Assembly (NCBI GenBank): GCA_963853835.1
Contig: OY970823.1
Coordinates: forward strand, 49,389,808-49,453,807
Length of the DNA stretch: 64,000 nucleotides
Reading direction: 5' to 3'
DNA from: Calendula officinalis
Lineage: Eukaryota; Streptophyta; Magnoliopsida; Asterales; Asteraceae
Shown in pieces: positions 46,726-61,543 of this stretch (positions are counted from its first letter, which is position 1; each line of letters opens with the position of its first letter). The notes below the pieces were generated by a model. That model searched no databases, had not been told where the DNA came from, and saw only the letters and a program-made list of their open reading frames with translations. The translations under genes and the position numbers were made by a program.

Positions 46726-47330
46726 TGTTAGAAAATTTTCTGATTTCGTCTGCTTGGAAACTGTGAAGGCGTGTTGTCACTTTCAGATAGAGTATTTCAT
46801 CGGTACAACAAAATCTTCAATCTGATACAATCAGAGAGAAAGACAAGAACATAGAATTTTAATGTGTTTATGTGTTTCCGTACCAAATGAAAGAGATAAC
46901 CAAAGCCTGTGATATCTCCACTTCCTTGAAACTGACGAAAACCAGTTAAAACTGTCATCGGGTAGTTTAAACTACTCAAAACCATCAAAATGGGTCGGAT
47001 TCTGCGGGTCAAAAAACCGGGTTAAATTCTCAAATTCAGATTTTCTATACGGTTTCATTTAGCAATATTACCCAAAAAAAATTCTAAGTTGACCTTGCAG
47101 CTCGGCCCCAGACAGGGGCTCCGCCCCTTGGACATCGTCAGGGGCGCTGCTCCGGACCCCGTTACCAGGGCCGCTGCACCCGGATGAGTCAATGTATTTT
47201 AATCCTAATAAATTCAAATAAGTGTGGCTTCACACCATCCTTACTTGTTCAATATTTATTAAAACTAATTTTGGTCAATAAATTTATCCTATTATACTTA
47301 ACTTATATTGATAATATGAAATCACCAACA
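46726..47330. mobile_element. Solo LTR (605 bp), same family as 19183-20122
   Basis: Termini TGTTAG...CCAACA, colinear with the other LTR without the nested MITE, including gcagctcggccccag and aggggctccgccccttgga. Flanks aagag and aatag match at four of five bases, consistent with an aged 5-bp TSD. Confidence 0.8.
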
Positions 47331-47899
47331 AATAGTCTGTTAAAATCATTGCAATTAACAAAATGGATCAAGAAATTTATAATTACAAAAATGCATCACG
47401 TTATGATGTTTGAGATTTAAACATTAAGTCAACTGATATATCATATTTCTTGTCACTATTATAACATACTTCTTGTCAACTGTTTGTATACCAACATGAA
47501 GTCAATCATTTGTATAACAATATCTTGTCAATTCCACAAGGTATGATGCGCTAGTTAAAATTATGTTAAAAGTTTTTTGCATTTTTAACATGGTTTTAAC
47601 ACTTGCTTTAAATTATCCTTTTTGGCTTAATATTTTATAACACTCATTTGTGAGACATAAAAAAATACCACAAATCAATTACAATTTAAAAGTTCAGAAA
47701 AAAACATCGCCGAGCCGTTGTACCCTCGGTTAAATTAGGCACGATGTGGGAATTTCACCTTTAGCGCCGTTATACGGTGGATAACAAAATTTTAACTCGG
47801 CCGCTCTGTTGCTCTAATAAGTGTTCTTTATGAGATCCAACATCAAGTCAATTGTTTTATGTCAAAAACCTTACACATATGCAATATTGTAGAACTCAC
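47331..47899. other. Intergenic DNA at the truncated end of the gypsy element
   Basis: No gene is recognised. The gag homology of the neighbouring retroelement fades out at about 47890 without pol or a 3' LTR. Confidence 0.4.
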
Positions 47900-48230
47900 T
47901 ACTCGTTACCAGTTCGTTCAACGGTCCTGTACGGTTACCACATCGTGCGCCTCCTTCGCCTCATCTCGAGTGAGTTGGAAGGATCGCCCCTTCAACTTCG
48001 CCGGCTCCACCTTCTTTTGAGCCGTGGACACAAGTGATTCGGTTTTCTTCTTCGGGCACACGTTGCTATAATGCCCTTTTTCATGGCACGAGTAACACTC
48101 GACCTCAGCCGCCGGTTTGGATCTACAATCCCGGGCCAAATGCCCCGTCTTGCCACAATTATGGCAAATCTTTGATTCCCCTCAGCATTCGCCGGTATGA
48201 TTCTTCCCACACCTCTTGCATGAGGCTACT

Positions 48231-50469
48231 GTAACATCCTGAAACCCGGTCTAGCGTTATGTTACTTTTGATAAGAGTTATTTTATTATTTTCTATTATA
48301 TATAATTTAAATGGATTTTATTTGAAGTATTTGTAATTTTAAACACGGGGTTAAAATTAGCAAATACTGAGATAGATATATACTAGAATGATTTTTATAT
48401 ATTTGGGATCTCTTTTGAACCGAGATTGCAATGGTATTTTCAGTTTTAAAGACAGAGTTCGTTTAGGGTTCCAAATCAAACATTATAGTTAAAGAATAAT
48501 ATTGTGTTTAATGAAAATTGGGCCATTTGGTGTTGGACACGTGTGGAATACGTGTGATGATATGGGAAATCAGTTTTTTTTGGGCTTCTATCTCATTCTC
48601 GTTCTCTGTTATCTCGTTCCACACACAAAACATATAGAAACTTTGATTTCTTGATCTTTCTTCTCAAATTAAGCTTGAAACCTTGAAGATTTGTAACCCT
48701 AATTTCGAAATAGTGCAGATATCAAGTAAGTAATCTCTTATTTTGGTCTAGGCCTTTAGATATGGTGTTTGACTTTAGTGCAAAAATGTTATTTTGGTGG
48801 GATTTTGACTTTAGTCAAAATCTGGAAGTTGACTTTGGTAAACTTAGGAAGAGGTCAAATCTGAGATTTTAACATTAATTAGATGTTAATTGTGATTTGA
48901 TATTTAATATAAATGAAAGTTGAAAGTGTAGGGTACTAAAAATGGACATTTTGACCCGTTTAGTTAAAATAGGTCAAAATGGTGAAAATTGTGATTCTTA
49001 GTTTTGATACTTTATGTTAAATGTGATTTGAAACTAGTATGACTATTAAATGGAATGATAGGGTATTAAAGTGGTTAAGTGGGCTTTTGACCCGTTTGGT
49101 CATATTACTTTAAAAACGGGATTGTAAGCATGTTGGTATATCTTTGACTTATACAAGTCAAAGATGGTAATTACCAAGTGTAGGAATACAAATAAAAGGT
49201 TAAATAACTTAGTGTATTGGTATTGTGACATTAAGGTAAGAAAAATGCACATTTCAAGTCAAAATGACATTAATTGTCGAACTTTGACTTTGGTAAGTCA
49301 AAGTGGTAAATTCTGATTTTTATAAATGTAAGTAAGGGTTAGTTAACTTATAATCACAAATTTGTATGATTTAGAATTTATTGCAAGGTACTAAAGTGTA
49401 TTAATCGGTTTTTGACCCGTTTGGGTATTTTAGCTTAAAATTGATTAAATGTGCATAAATTGGACGGTTTTGACTTTGGTGAGTCAAAGGGTCAGTGTGC
49501 AGGTTTCTAAGTGCAAGTATTGAGTTTGTACACTTGTTGTTATGTCCTTATAGTGTATTGTATAGTTTTATACATTTTCGGGTCAAACAATTACTAATTT
49601 GGATGTTACTTGTGATTGCAGGAAAGGGCAAAGGGACTCAGTGACATTAGACTACTGAGTTAAAGGAGCTTTTGCTAAGGTGAGTGGATTTATAACCATT
49701 AAGGTGTACTACTTGCAATGGTTTCGGGTTCCACTTCGGTTTGTGTAGAAAATGCAGGATTTCAGTATCTGCAGACTCTTCGCGGCGCGAACTTTAGGTT
49801 CGCGGCGCGAACTTGACTATTTAGTTGCAAAATTCGTTTTTCGATTCGAATATTAATTGGGTGTTAGTTAATTAGCTGCTATGTGTTAATTAACTGCTAT
49901 ATGCGCATGATACACGGAAAGAGGTCAGCCCGTGCAGTTAGAGGCTGAGCATCGTTTGCTACTGGAAACAATACCAGGACTCCTTCTACACGGGTAGGTT
50001 GAGGAGCACTGGTATTGTACCAAGTAGCATAGGGCTAACGGTAAACTGTTTTTGGGCCGACAACAGTTGTAGTTCGGCCAAACTGTCGTTCCTCTGGTTA
50101 TTTGTTAGTTGCAAAGGGTGTTATTTGAAAAAGGGTGATATCTTAAAATGTTGTGGTTGTACAAATTATTGTTTATGAATTCATTCACTTAGCTTTATGC
50201 TAATCCCTCTCTTGTTGACTCTTTACAGGTTTGACTGGGTGACCAAAGAGTCGGGTTGGAAGAATGTTTGTCGACACTCTGATATTTTGAAAATGGGTCA
50301 AGCCTTGGGTTAGTAACACCAAGAGTTTTTAAAATAGCTTAAATTTGTTTTGAAATTATTATTGGTTTGTAAATATTTAGTAACTTGTAATAGTTTGGAA
50401 GTTCAGAAACGCTTCCGTTAGGTTCAGGTTTGTTTTAAAAAAAAATGGCTTAAATTTTGCGGTGTTACA
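48231..50469 (+). repeat. 5' LTR of the inner element (2239 bp)
   Basis: Starts TGTAACATCCTGAAACCCGG and ends GCGGTGTTACA. It lacks about 745 bp present in the 3' LTR between gatatggtgttt and aaaaatgttattttgg. It contains two copies of ttcgcggcgcgaac (49779-49792 and 49799-49812). Otherwise it is nearly identical to the 3' LTR, implying recent insertion. Confidence 0.93.
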
Positions 50470-50660
50470 GTTTGGTAGAGACTTGATTTGGAAATGTGTG
50501 CACATTTTGGTGTAGCATTTCTAAATCTTGGCTTGAGTCTAGACAAACATTCCAAGATGGGTGGGGATTAGTATAAAAGTGAATTAGTTGTTAGAGGTTA
50601 GTATAGTAGTACTAACGCATTAAACTAACCCAACGGTGAGATGTTGTGATTGTTACAGAT

Positions 50661-52460
<1,800 letters not shown>

Positions 52461-52499
52461 CAACTACCTCCAACGATATCATTACTGGTATGTTTTTGA

Positions 52500-53600
52500 T
52501 AAACTCGATACTTATACATATGTTATATAGTAATATAACAAATTGTTCGTTGGTATTTTGTGATACTTATGATAAATTGAAATTGTATATTTGGGTGTTC
52601 CACTCTATTGGAAGTAGAGATAATTGATGATTTATTGGTTACTGTCACAATATATGTGACAGGAGTTTAGTTAGAGTAATTAAGGGATGTATAAATTTAA
52701 TTGGTGTAATCTCTACAGGTAAGGTAGATGTAATCTTAGGCATAAAATGAATAATTCAATGGAAGGATAGTATTTTGTATAAGAGGATGAAATATTTACT
52801 TTAACCTGTCGGGTCACATGTAGTGACTAGTAGAGTGAGGACCGAATATATCGGTTTCATAAACGTGAATCTATTTACCTTTATTATGGGTGTCAAATAT
52901 GAAACAGAAACAATTATATATATCTGAACGATTTCTGAATGACTTGAAAGGATATATGATAAACTTACCTTAAAATGTCTTCCAAGCTAAAAATGGAATA
53001 GAAAATTTGACTTGATGAACATAGATTGACGATTACTTCAGGTTATATTGTGAATAATTGATTAATGATAGCCTTAGTATTCTATAAAATTGGATTGGAT
53101 TATGAAAATTACTTCAAATAAATGTTCGGTAAGATGAGATTGGGTGCAATTTCATGTGATAATTGATGCGAATTTGATCAAAAAGATATATTCTGGATTT
53201 TAATGAATTTTGACCGTAAGTTTGATAGTAGTGATTTAAATTTTGAGTATCGAGACAAAATTAGACCGTAAAAAAAATGTATGAGATTTTGATAGAATGA
53301 TGCACGGGATGTAAAATAAAATAAAATAAAAATTATTATAGAGTTTGAAATAATTATTGTGACCGTAAGCAAGGAAACTAAGTGATTTTCTATGTTGGAT
53401 AGACTAAATTATGATTAAGAGGATTAAAGATTATCTAATACTGTTTGGGTAGTGGAAACAGTAAAAGTTCTCAAATGGGTACGCAATATTACTGGGGTAC
53501 TTGTCTGAGGAGACAAGTAAGACCGAGATAAAAATTGTTACGTTATTAGTTTGAGTGTGATGAGATTCCGGGGACGGAATCTTTTTAAGGAGGGTAGATT
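52500..53600. other. Noncoding interior of the inner element
   Basis: About 1.1 kb between the gag remnant and the 3' LTR without RT, integrase or protease motifs. It ends in the polypurine-like aaggagggtagatt. Confidence 0.6.
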
Positions 53601-56585
53601 TGTAACATCCTGAAACCCGGTCTAGCGTTATGTTACTTTTGATAAGAGTTATTTTATAATTTTCTATTATATATAATTTAAATGGATTTTATTTGAAGTA
53701 TTTGTAATTTTAAACACGGGGTTAAAATTAGCAAATACTGAGATAGATATATATTAGAATGATTTTTATATATTTGGGATCTCTTTTGAACCGAGATTGC
53801 AATGGTATTTTCAGTTTTAAAGACAGAGTTCGTTTAGGGTTTCAAATTAAACATTATAGTTAAAGAACAATATTGTGTTTAATGAAAATTGGGCCATTTG
53901 GTGTTGGACACGTGTGGAATACGTGCGATGATATGGGAAATCAGATTTTTTGGGCTTTTATCTCATTCTCGTTCTCTGTTATCTCGTTCCACACACAAAA
54001 CATATAGATACTTTGATTTCTTGATCTTTCTTCTCAAAAATTAAGCTTGAAACCTTGAAGATTTGTAACCCTAATCTCGAAATAGTGCAGAAATCAAGTA
54101 AGTAATCTCTTCTTTTGGTCTAGGGCTTTAGATATGGTGTTTTTGAGTTATTAAAAATTAGGGTTCTTGAGGGTTTTGATAAAATTGATTAAATTGTTAG
54201 GGTTTATGGTGTTAGTGATGTACTATACATGACTACTTGATGATTGATATTTAAATTTGTTGAGTTATCCATGAATCACCATGGGAGGTGATTCATGATG
54301 AAGAAGATGATCATGACCTAGTTCTTGAATTATGATAATTGTATTTAGTTTGTTAATTACATGTTAAGAAGTGTTAAGGACTTGAATAATTTGATAATTG
54401 GTGGGATTTTGATTAAGATCAAAATCTGTAAGGTTGACTTCGGTTGGAGTCAAACATGGAATTGACTTGTAAATAGAATGATAATTGACTAAATTAAGTT
54501 TTGGTAATTAGTAAAGGTGTTGGTTTGCAACTAAAAGATATTAAAAGTGGAATAGTTGGTTTATGTGTTTAAATTGTTGTCATTGGACATGTAATTAAGC
54601 TTCTAATTGCCCCTACAAGTATTTTGTAACTTGGGGTTAATGCATACAAGGGTTGGGAGTTGTATTGAATTGAGTTGGTATAGTTATACCAAAATTCGGA
54701 ATTTTGGCAGCATCAAAATTAGAAACATTGCTGTTTTGTAAAAATCATACAAAAATAACAGTAACTCGGAATTTAGTGTGGTCGGTACCGATGGAAAGGT
54801 ATTCGAGTCTACTTTCTAGAAAAATTTGTTTTAGAACCAGATTCGAAGTTTAAGTCAGTCGGAAGAATGAAATGGCACAGGCTGTCCAGTTTTTATAAAA
54901 AAATGTTATTTTGGTGGGATTTTGACTTTAGTCAAAATCTGGAAGTTGACTTTGGTAAACTTAGGAAGAGGTCAAATCTGAGATTTTAACATTAATTAGA
55001 TGTTAATTGTGATTTGATATTTAATATAAATGAAAGTTGAAAGTGTAGGGTACTAAAAATGGACATTTTGACCCATTTAGTTAAAATAGGTCAGAATGGT
55101 GAAAATTGTGATTCTTAGTTTTGATACTTTATGTTAAATGTGATTTGAAACTAGTATGACTATTAAATGGAATGATAGGGTATTAAAGTGGTTAAGTGGG
55201 CGTTTGACCCGTTTGGTCATATTACTTTAAAAACGGGATTGTAAGCATGTTGGGTATAACTTTGACTTATACAAGTCAAAGATGGTAATTACCAAGTGTA
55301 GGAATACAAATAAAAGGTTAAATAACTTAGTGTATTGGTATTGTGACATTAAGGTAGTAAAAATGCACATTTCAAGTCAAAATGACATTAATTGTCGAAC
55401 TTTGACTTTGGTAAGTCAAAGTGGTAAATTCTGATTTTTATAAATGTAAGTGAGGGTTAGTTAACTTATAATCACGAATTTGTATGATTTAGAAATTATT
55501 GCAAGGTACTAAAGTGTATTAATCGGTTTTTGACCCGTTTGGGTATTTTAGTTTAAAATTAATTAAATGTGCATAAATTGGACGGTTTTGACTTTGGTGA
55601 GTCAAAGGGTCAGTGTGCAGGTTTCTAAGTGCAAGTATTGAGTTTGTACACTTGTTGTTATGTCCTTATAGTGTATTGTGTAGTTTTACACATTTTCGGG
55701 TCAAATGGTTACTAATTCGGATGTTACTTGTGATTGCAGGAAAGGGCAAAGGGACTCAGTGACATTAGACTACTGAGTTAAAGGAGCTTTTGCTAAGGTG
55801 AGTGGGTTTATAACCATTAAGGTGTACTACATGCAATGGTTTCGGGTTCCACTTCGGTTTGTGTAGAAAATGCAGGATTTCAGTATCTGCAAACTCTTCG
55901 CGGCGCGAACTTTAGGTTCGCGGCGCGAACTTGGCTATTTAGTTGCAAAATTCGTTTTTCGATTCGAATATTAATTGGGTGTTAGTTAATTAGCTGCTAT
56001 GTGTTAATTAACTGCTATATGCGCATGATACACGGAAAGAGGTTAGCCCGTGCAATTAGAGGCTGAGCATCGTTTGCTACTGGAAACAATACGAGGACTC
56101 CTTGGACACGGGTAGGTTGAGGAGCACTGGTATTGTACCAAGTAGCATAGGGCTAACGGTAAACTGTTGTTGGGCCGACAACAGTTGTAGTTCGGCCAAA
56201 CTGCCGTTCCTTTGGTTATTTGTTAGTTGCAAAGGGTGTTATTTGAAAAAGGGTGATATCTTAAAATGTTGTGGTTGTACAAATTATTGTTTACAAATTC
56301 ATTCACTTAGCTTTATGCTAATCCCTCTCTTGTTGACTCTTTACAGGTTTGACTGGATGACCAAAGAGTCGGGTTGGAAGAATGTTTGTCGACACTCTGA
56401 TATTTTGAAAATGGGTCAAGCCTTGGGTTGTAACACCAAGAGTTTTTAAAATAGTTTAAATTTGTTTTGAAATTATTATTGGTTTGTAAATATTTAGTAA
56501 CTTGTAATAGTTTGGAAGTTCAGAAACGCTTCCGTTAGGTTAAGGTTTGTTTTAAAAAAAATGGTTTAAATTTTGCGGTGTTACA
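53601..56585 (+). repeat. 3' LTR of the inner element (2985 bp)
   Basis: Colinear with the 5' LTR but with an additional block at about 54138-54897. It carries ttcgcggcgcgaac at 55897-55910 and 55917-55930. It ends GCGGTGTTACA before the TSD. Confidence 0.93.
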
Positions 56586-57800
56586 GCTACACTTCCTTGC
56601 CTAGAGAAGTTCGACGTGAACTTCCCTTTCTTAAAAGTACCCGAGCCACTATCGGCTTTCCTCTTTTCGCCCACATAGGCCCTCTCGGTAACCCTTGCCT
56701 CGTTCACCTCTTCCACACCTCGGGCGGCACTAATGGCCTCATCTAGCGTGACCGCCCTCTTCACCTCCAATTGATAGTCCCAAGGTAGCCCACTAGCATA
56801 CCTAACCACTCTCAACCTCTCCTCGGAGTAGGTTTTAGCAACAAACGGGAGTAATCCCGTGAATTCCCTCGAGTACTCCTCGACCGTCATATCTCCTTTC
56901 TTTAGGGTCACAAACTTCTCATGCAATTTCTCCAAATCCCTTTCGGGACAAAACTTCTTTCTCAATCTCGCAGTAAACTCCTCCCACAACATTCTCTCTA
57001 TCACCTCCTTCCCGAGGGTCTCATAAACTATGTCCCACAACCATAGCATCCTCTTTTAGAAATTGTGACGCGTACGTCACCATATCGGCTTTCTCGCACT
57101 TGCTACTTCCGATGACACGCTCGGTCTCTCGGATCCACCTCATAGTCATCTTCGGGTCCGAACTACCCGTGTATAGATTTGGCTTACAAGCCATGAAAGT
57201 TTTAAAAGAACAACCATCTTTTTCATCGGGCCTTGCCCTAGAATCACTACAACCACCCGTGGAGGATTTCTCCCCTCGGGTGCCACCACCACCGGTTCTC
57301 TCATCCGACTTAGCCTCGGATTCACGATCTCCCCCTGACCTCTCACGGTCTCCAATAATGCGGTGCACTTCATCGGCCACCGTCCCTTTGATTTGATCAA
57401 TAAAAGTTTGGAGATCAACCATGGTTACTGGAGTCTTATTAGCTCCGACCTCCGATTCATCCACTCGATTCATCGACGGTTGACTTTCTTGTTTAACCAC
57501 AACCTCAACGTGAGGTATCTCCTCCTCCCGGTCCTCCGGGGCTTTCCCACTTCTACGAGTGGTCATCATTTCCTCCGGGGCTTTCCCACTTCTACGAGTG
57601 TACAATCCATTAGTCGCATAAGACTCAATATCCATAAGCACATCAACTTTCATAAGTCTCCTAGGTTCAACCCTAAACTTAACATAAAGTCTCAAGGTCA
57701 ACCTATCGATCTCAAGGAATCTTACATTCCTAATGCTACAGTCTAAGACTAGGATGGACATCCAACCTAATTCACTTAAACAGTAGCTCTGATACCAAGT

Positions 57801-60046
57801 TGTAACACCTCAATTTTTAATACAAAACATTTTCCCAAAAATATCATTTTTTATAAATAGAAGACACGTTCGAAAAATACGGATTTACAAAAACCTTTGG
57901 TATGAAAATCAAAGTATGAAGTTTGGTGTTACAAAATATATCAAAACCAAAGCTAAGCATAAATCCGCTCTAATGAACTTCTATACTAGGCCCCGCATAT
58001 CTCTATCCATGCGCACCTATATCCTCGATCTAGTACCTGAGTACATAGCAAAAACAACAAGTAGTACGTGAGACACAAAAATGTCTCGTGAGCTACATGG
58101 GTTTAGACCCCAATAATATCAAGTATCACATTGTATATAAACACATATTTATATTTCACCAACACAATCTAGTCACCCTATGGTGACTCTATCGATCCTG
58201 CTTCCCTAGCATACATATCTAGTACATAAACATATATGTACCAGAACACAATCATATCTAATACATAAACATATATATATTAGAACACAAGCGAACCTAA
58301 TACATAAACATATATGCATTAGATCCCTAGATCACCTAGTACGTAAACATATGCGTACTAGAAGCACCCGTGTGCTTAGTGTACAAACATATGTACACTC
58401 GTCTCAGTGACCAGGGTCACCCCCGCATCACCACCATCTATCTCTAATCATAACCTATCAGTTATGCTAGTCAAAGCCTTCGGCTATCACATCAATCATC
58501 AAATAAGTTAGTTAAATATTATCAATAATATATACTAACTCAACACATAATAAGTCTAGAAAAACATTAAATAGACCCATCATAAGTAGTCAAAATACTT
58601 CATATAGCTATGTACCCAGTAAAGTCCACACGTTCTCACATTAGCAAATCTTGCTCCAAAGGTGGGTTCTTCCAACAAATTTCTTCTTGTCTCAACAAGC
58701 TAGTTTTTCCAAGACTTCACCAAAAGCCTAACACAACAATCACAAGTTGTTCAACATTTCATACTACTAATAATATACCCATTTATCACTAGGTATCCTT
58801 TAATAACACTTTCCCCCAATTATGATGATTTCCAAAACCCTAGGTTTTACCAAATCTTAAGGTTCTTACAAATCTTAACCATACACTTGTTTCCTTTGTT
58901 AACATACCATCTATTAAGTGTAAACATCATTTATTTCACCATAACCCATAACCCCAAGAACTAGGGTTTCAAACCCAAGCTTCAAGATCCATAGATCTTG
59001 AGTAGAGATGCAAACGGGTACGGGTAGTAGCGGGTACTGCAAAACCCGTACCCGTACCCGACCGCTATTCGCATACCCGTACCCGCCCCGTACCCGCTCA
59101 AATACCCGTTGGGTTCGGGTAGAAAAATCCCCGCCGGGTACGGGTAACCCGACGGGCCCCCCGTTTTATAAAAAACTTAAACAAAATATCTAAAACATTT
59201 AATACTCTTAGTTCGTTTAGGCTTATTTCGTTAAATACGTAATGGACTAACGGGAGACGAGCCATATTTTAACTATTATTAAATTAGACTAATGAGAGAT
59301 TAAGAGTTGGGCTAAGTTTGAGTATTGATTAGTGGGCTAAATTTATATTAAAAAAATTACACATTAATATATATATTCGGGTCGGGTATAAACGGTGCGG
59401 GTATTATAAAACCCGTACCCGACCCGTACCCGCTCTCGGGTATGAAATTTAAACCCATCCCCGACCCGTTACCCGTTTAGACGGGTAATACCCACCCCGT
59501 AAGACTCGGGTACCCGCGGGTACCCAAACCCGCGGGTTAAATTTGCATCCCTAATTTTGAGCTACAAAGATCAAAGAGTGAAGATATACCTTTAATCTTC
59601 AATTAGGAGTGAAATCTACGAACAATTTGTGAAGAAATCGACCTCCAACTGTGCTTGAGCTCGAAAATCGCCGAGAGAGAAAACTAGGGTTTGATAATGG
59701 CATTAATGGCTGAAAACCCGACTTTAATGTCTGTCTGATAGAGTTCGCGCCGCGAACTACGCGCGTCGTGAATACTTCCCGATCGGGAACTAGTCGTGAA
59801 CTTCGATCGTCCAAAATGCCCAATTCTCTGCACGATGTTCGCGATCGCGAACCATAGTTTGCGTCGCGAACTCCCCTATGCAGCAGGGCTGCATTTTTCG
59901 GTCCTTGTCTCGACCCGGTTTCGCCCATAACTTTCTCATACGGTGTCCAAATGACACGAAACCAAATGCTATGTTCTTTAAACGATTTATCCTTATTTAA
60001 CATATTTTTATAAAATTTATTTATTCACAAAACTCGGGTCGTTACA
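57801..60046 (-). repeat. 5' LTR of the outer gypsy element
   Basis: On the plus strand it runs TGTAACACCTC...CGGGTCGTTACA and is followed on the internal side by the primer-binding site. It includes a nested hAT MITE (59003-59553) and three near-copies of the palindromic word ttcgcg-gcgaac (59744-59757, 59838-59852, 59859-59872). Region 58195-58400 has tandem-like cataaacatatatg-type repeats. Confidence 0.85.
59003..59553. mobile_element. hAT MITE (551 bp) nested in the outer LTR
   Basis: Ends tagagatgcaaac and the complement of atttgcatcccta; flanks atcttgag and attttgag (7 of 8 match). Subterminal DNA is made of gggtacgggta/tacccgtaccc words. The AT-rich centre is noncoding. Confidence 0.88.
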
Positions 60047-60185
60047 ATAAAGAACCGGGTTGGTCTGTTGGGTTTAAAAGACCCGATATCAAAATAAGAC
60101 CCGGGTATACCTGACCCGACTAGCATAATTGAGTTCGGGTTTGGGTCTGGTCGGGACGTTGGGTTGACCATTTGGCTACCCTTCG
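60047..60185. repeat. hAT-MITE-like fragment next to the outer LTR
   Basis: Words such as aaccgggttgg, gacccgggtatacctgaccc and gttcgggtttgggtctgg resemble the subterminal repeats of 875-1487. One end is missing, so the LTR element may have inserted into it. Confidence 0.4.
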
Positions 60186-61347
60186 TCACCGCTAAGTGGA
60201 TTTGATTATTTATTTCATCTGAAGAGAGAAAAATACGATTCTAACTTCGGGGCGACCAAACGTACGTAAGTTTTTGTTACCATTACGTGTAGTCTTAAAT
60301 TTCACAATAACTGTATTTATCCATTTAGTTTCATAATATTTTAGTTATTTAGGAAATAGCCCGCATAGGAAACGGATTAAAAATGTTTTAAAGCTAATCA
60401 TTGTTGTTATTGTGGCTCAATTTATTTTCGTTTTAGATACTATCAAATCGCAAAACATCACAAATCTACATATTTGATGAGTTATCACAATCAAATTTTG
60501 GATGAAATCCAAAACTTTTTCCTCCAAACAACACTTGGTCTTCCGGTTTTTGAAGTGGCAAAAATAGATACTGAAAATGTGATACTCTATGATTGTGGGG
60601 GACCCAAGTGTAAGATAGCAGAATTTTAGAAGGCAAAAACACGAAGAACATAATCCTCTTTGTAGGCCTGCTGTCTCTTTCAACTGTATCTCCCTCTTTA
60701 TTGCCAATATCTGACTGAAAGTTACGTTGCTTCTCCCACCCTTTTAATCTTTTGTTGGTGCCAAAGAAGACTAGATATCATCTTCAGAAAATAATAAGGG
60801 TGGGTTTTTACTATTCTAAAAGTAGAAGGACTAATTACTAAAAAAGAACCATACAACCATGTTCAAATGATCGAAATTCTTGCATATTCTATGGCTGTTT
60901 TCGTAGCAAATATATTCACTTTATTTCAACTGGCCACCAAGAGAATTCTTGGATGGTTTTCCTTCACAAGGGCTTGGGTTCGAGTTTTGTTGAAGGCTTT
61001 TACTCAGGTCAATAAGGTAGTGGGGTTTATTCCCCATATGTAGAGGGTCCGAGGATAGGCATAATGCCCTTTGGGATGTCATAATTCAATTTGAACCATT
61101 AACTACCTAACTTGCCATTAAAAAAAAGTAACATAGTGCTTGTTTTATAGTGTATAATTACTCCTGTTCAAGTTGCAACTCAGTTGAAAACCTAGGGACT
61201 GAAATGTAAAAAGTAATTATTAAGTAAGTAGACAAAAAAACACAACCGGATGAAAGAGACAATTTAGAGTTATTATGTAGGATTGCGGCCGTAAATAAGA
61301 TTGCATGGGGTACCGTGTCTGCGAATTAGAATACAAACAATGGATTT
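60186..61347. other. Intergenic DNA, possible degraded SINE
   Basis: A B-box-like gggttcgagtttt occurs near 60977 but no clear A box or TSD. The 96-codon minus frame at 60417-60707 has no recognisable motif. Confidence 0.35.
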
Positions 61348-61543
61348 TTTTTATTTTTATTTTTTGAACGGCAAGTTAATAAGTTAGTGGCTCGAGTCTA
61401 GACAGTGACATCCATAAGGGGCAATATGCCTTTCCTCGAACCTTCCATATTTTTATCCACGACGGGACTTGAACCCATGACTAATAGGTCATGGACAACA
61501 CCTTAAATCCTCCTTGAATACCATTAAACTAGAAGCCTTGGGT
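61348..61543 (-). mobile_element. tRNA-derived SINE (196 bp), 16-bp TSD
   Basis: On the minus strand the head has an A-box-like tagtttaatggt and a B-box gggttcaagtcc, the two internal RNA polymerase III promoter elements of a tRNA. The tail is A-rich (T-rich at 61348-61365 on the plus strand). The exact 16-bp duplication tacaaacaatggattt at 61332-61347 and 61544-61559 shows LINE-type target-primed insertion. Confidence 0.92.

Noticed and set aside
57363..57746. 127-codon plus-strand frame
   Set aside because: Antisense of the outer gypsy gag.
60417..60707. 96-codon minus-strand frame
   Set aside because: Cys-rich but with no family pattern, no signal peptide and no splice support; kept out for lack of evidence.
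61348..61543. Functional tRNA gene
   Set aside because: A and B boxes are present, but the cloverleaf cannot be completed, and the A-rich tail with 16-bp TSD marks a SINE.
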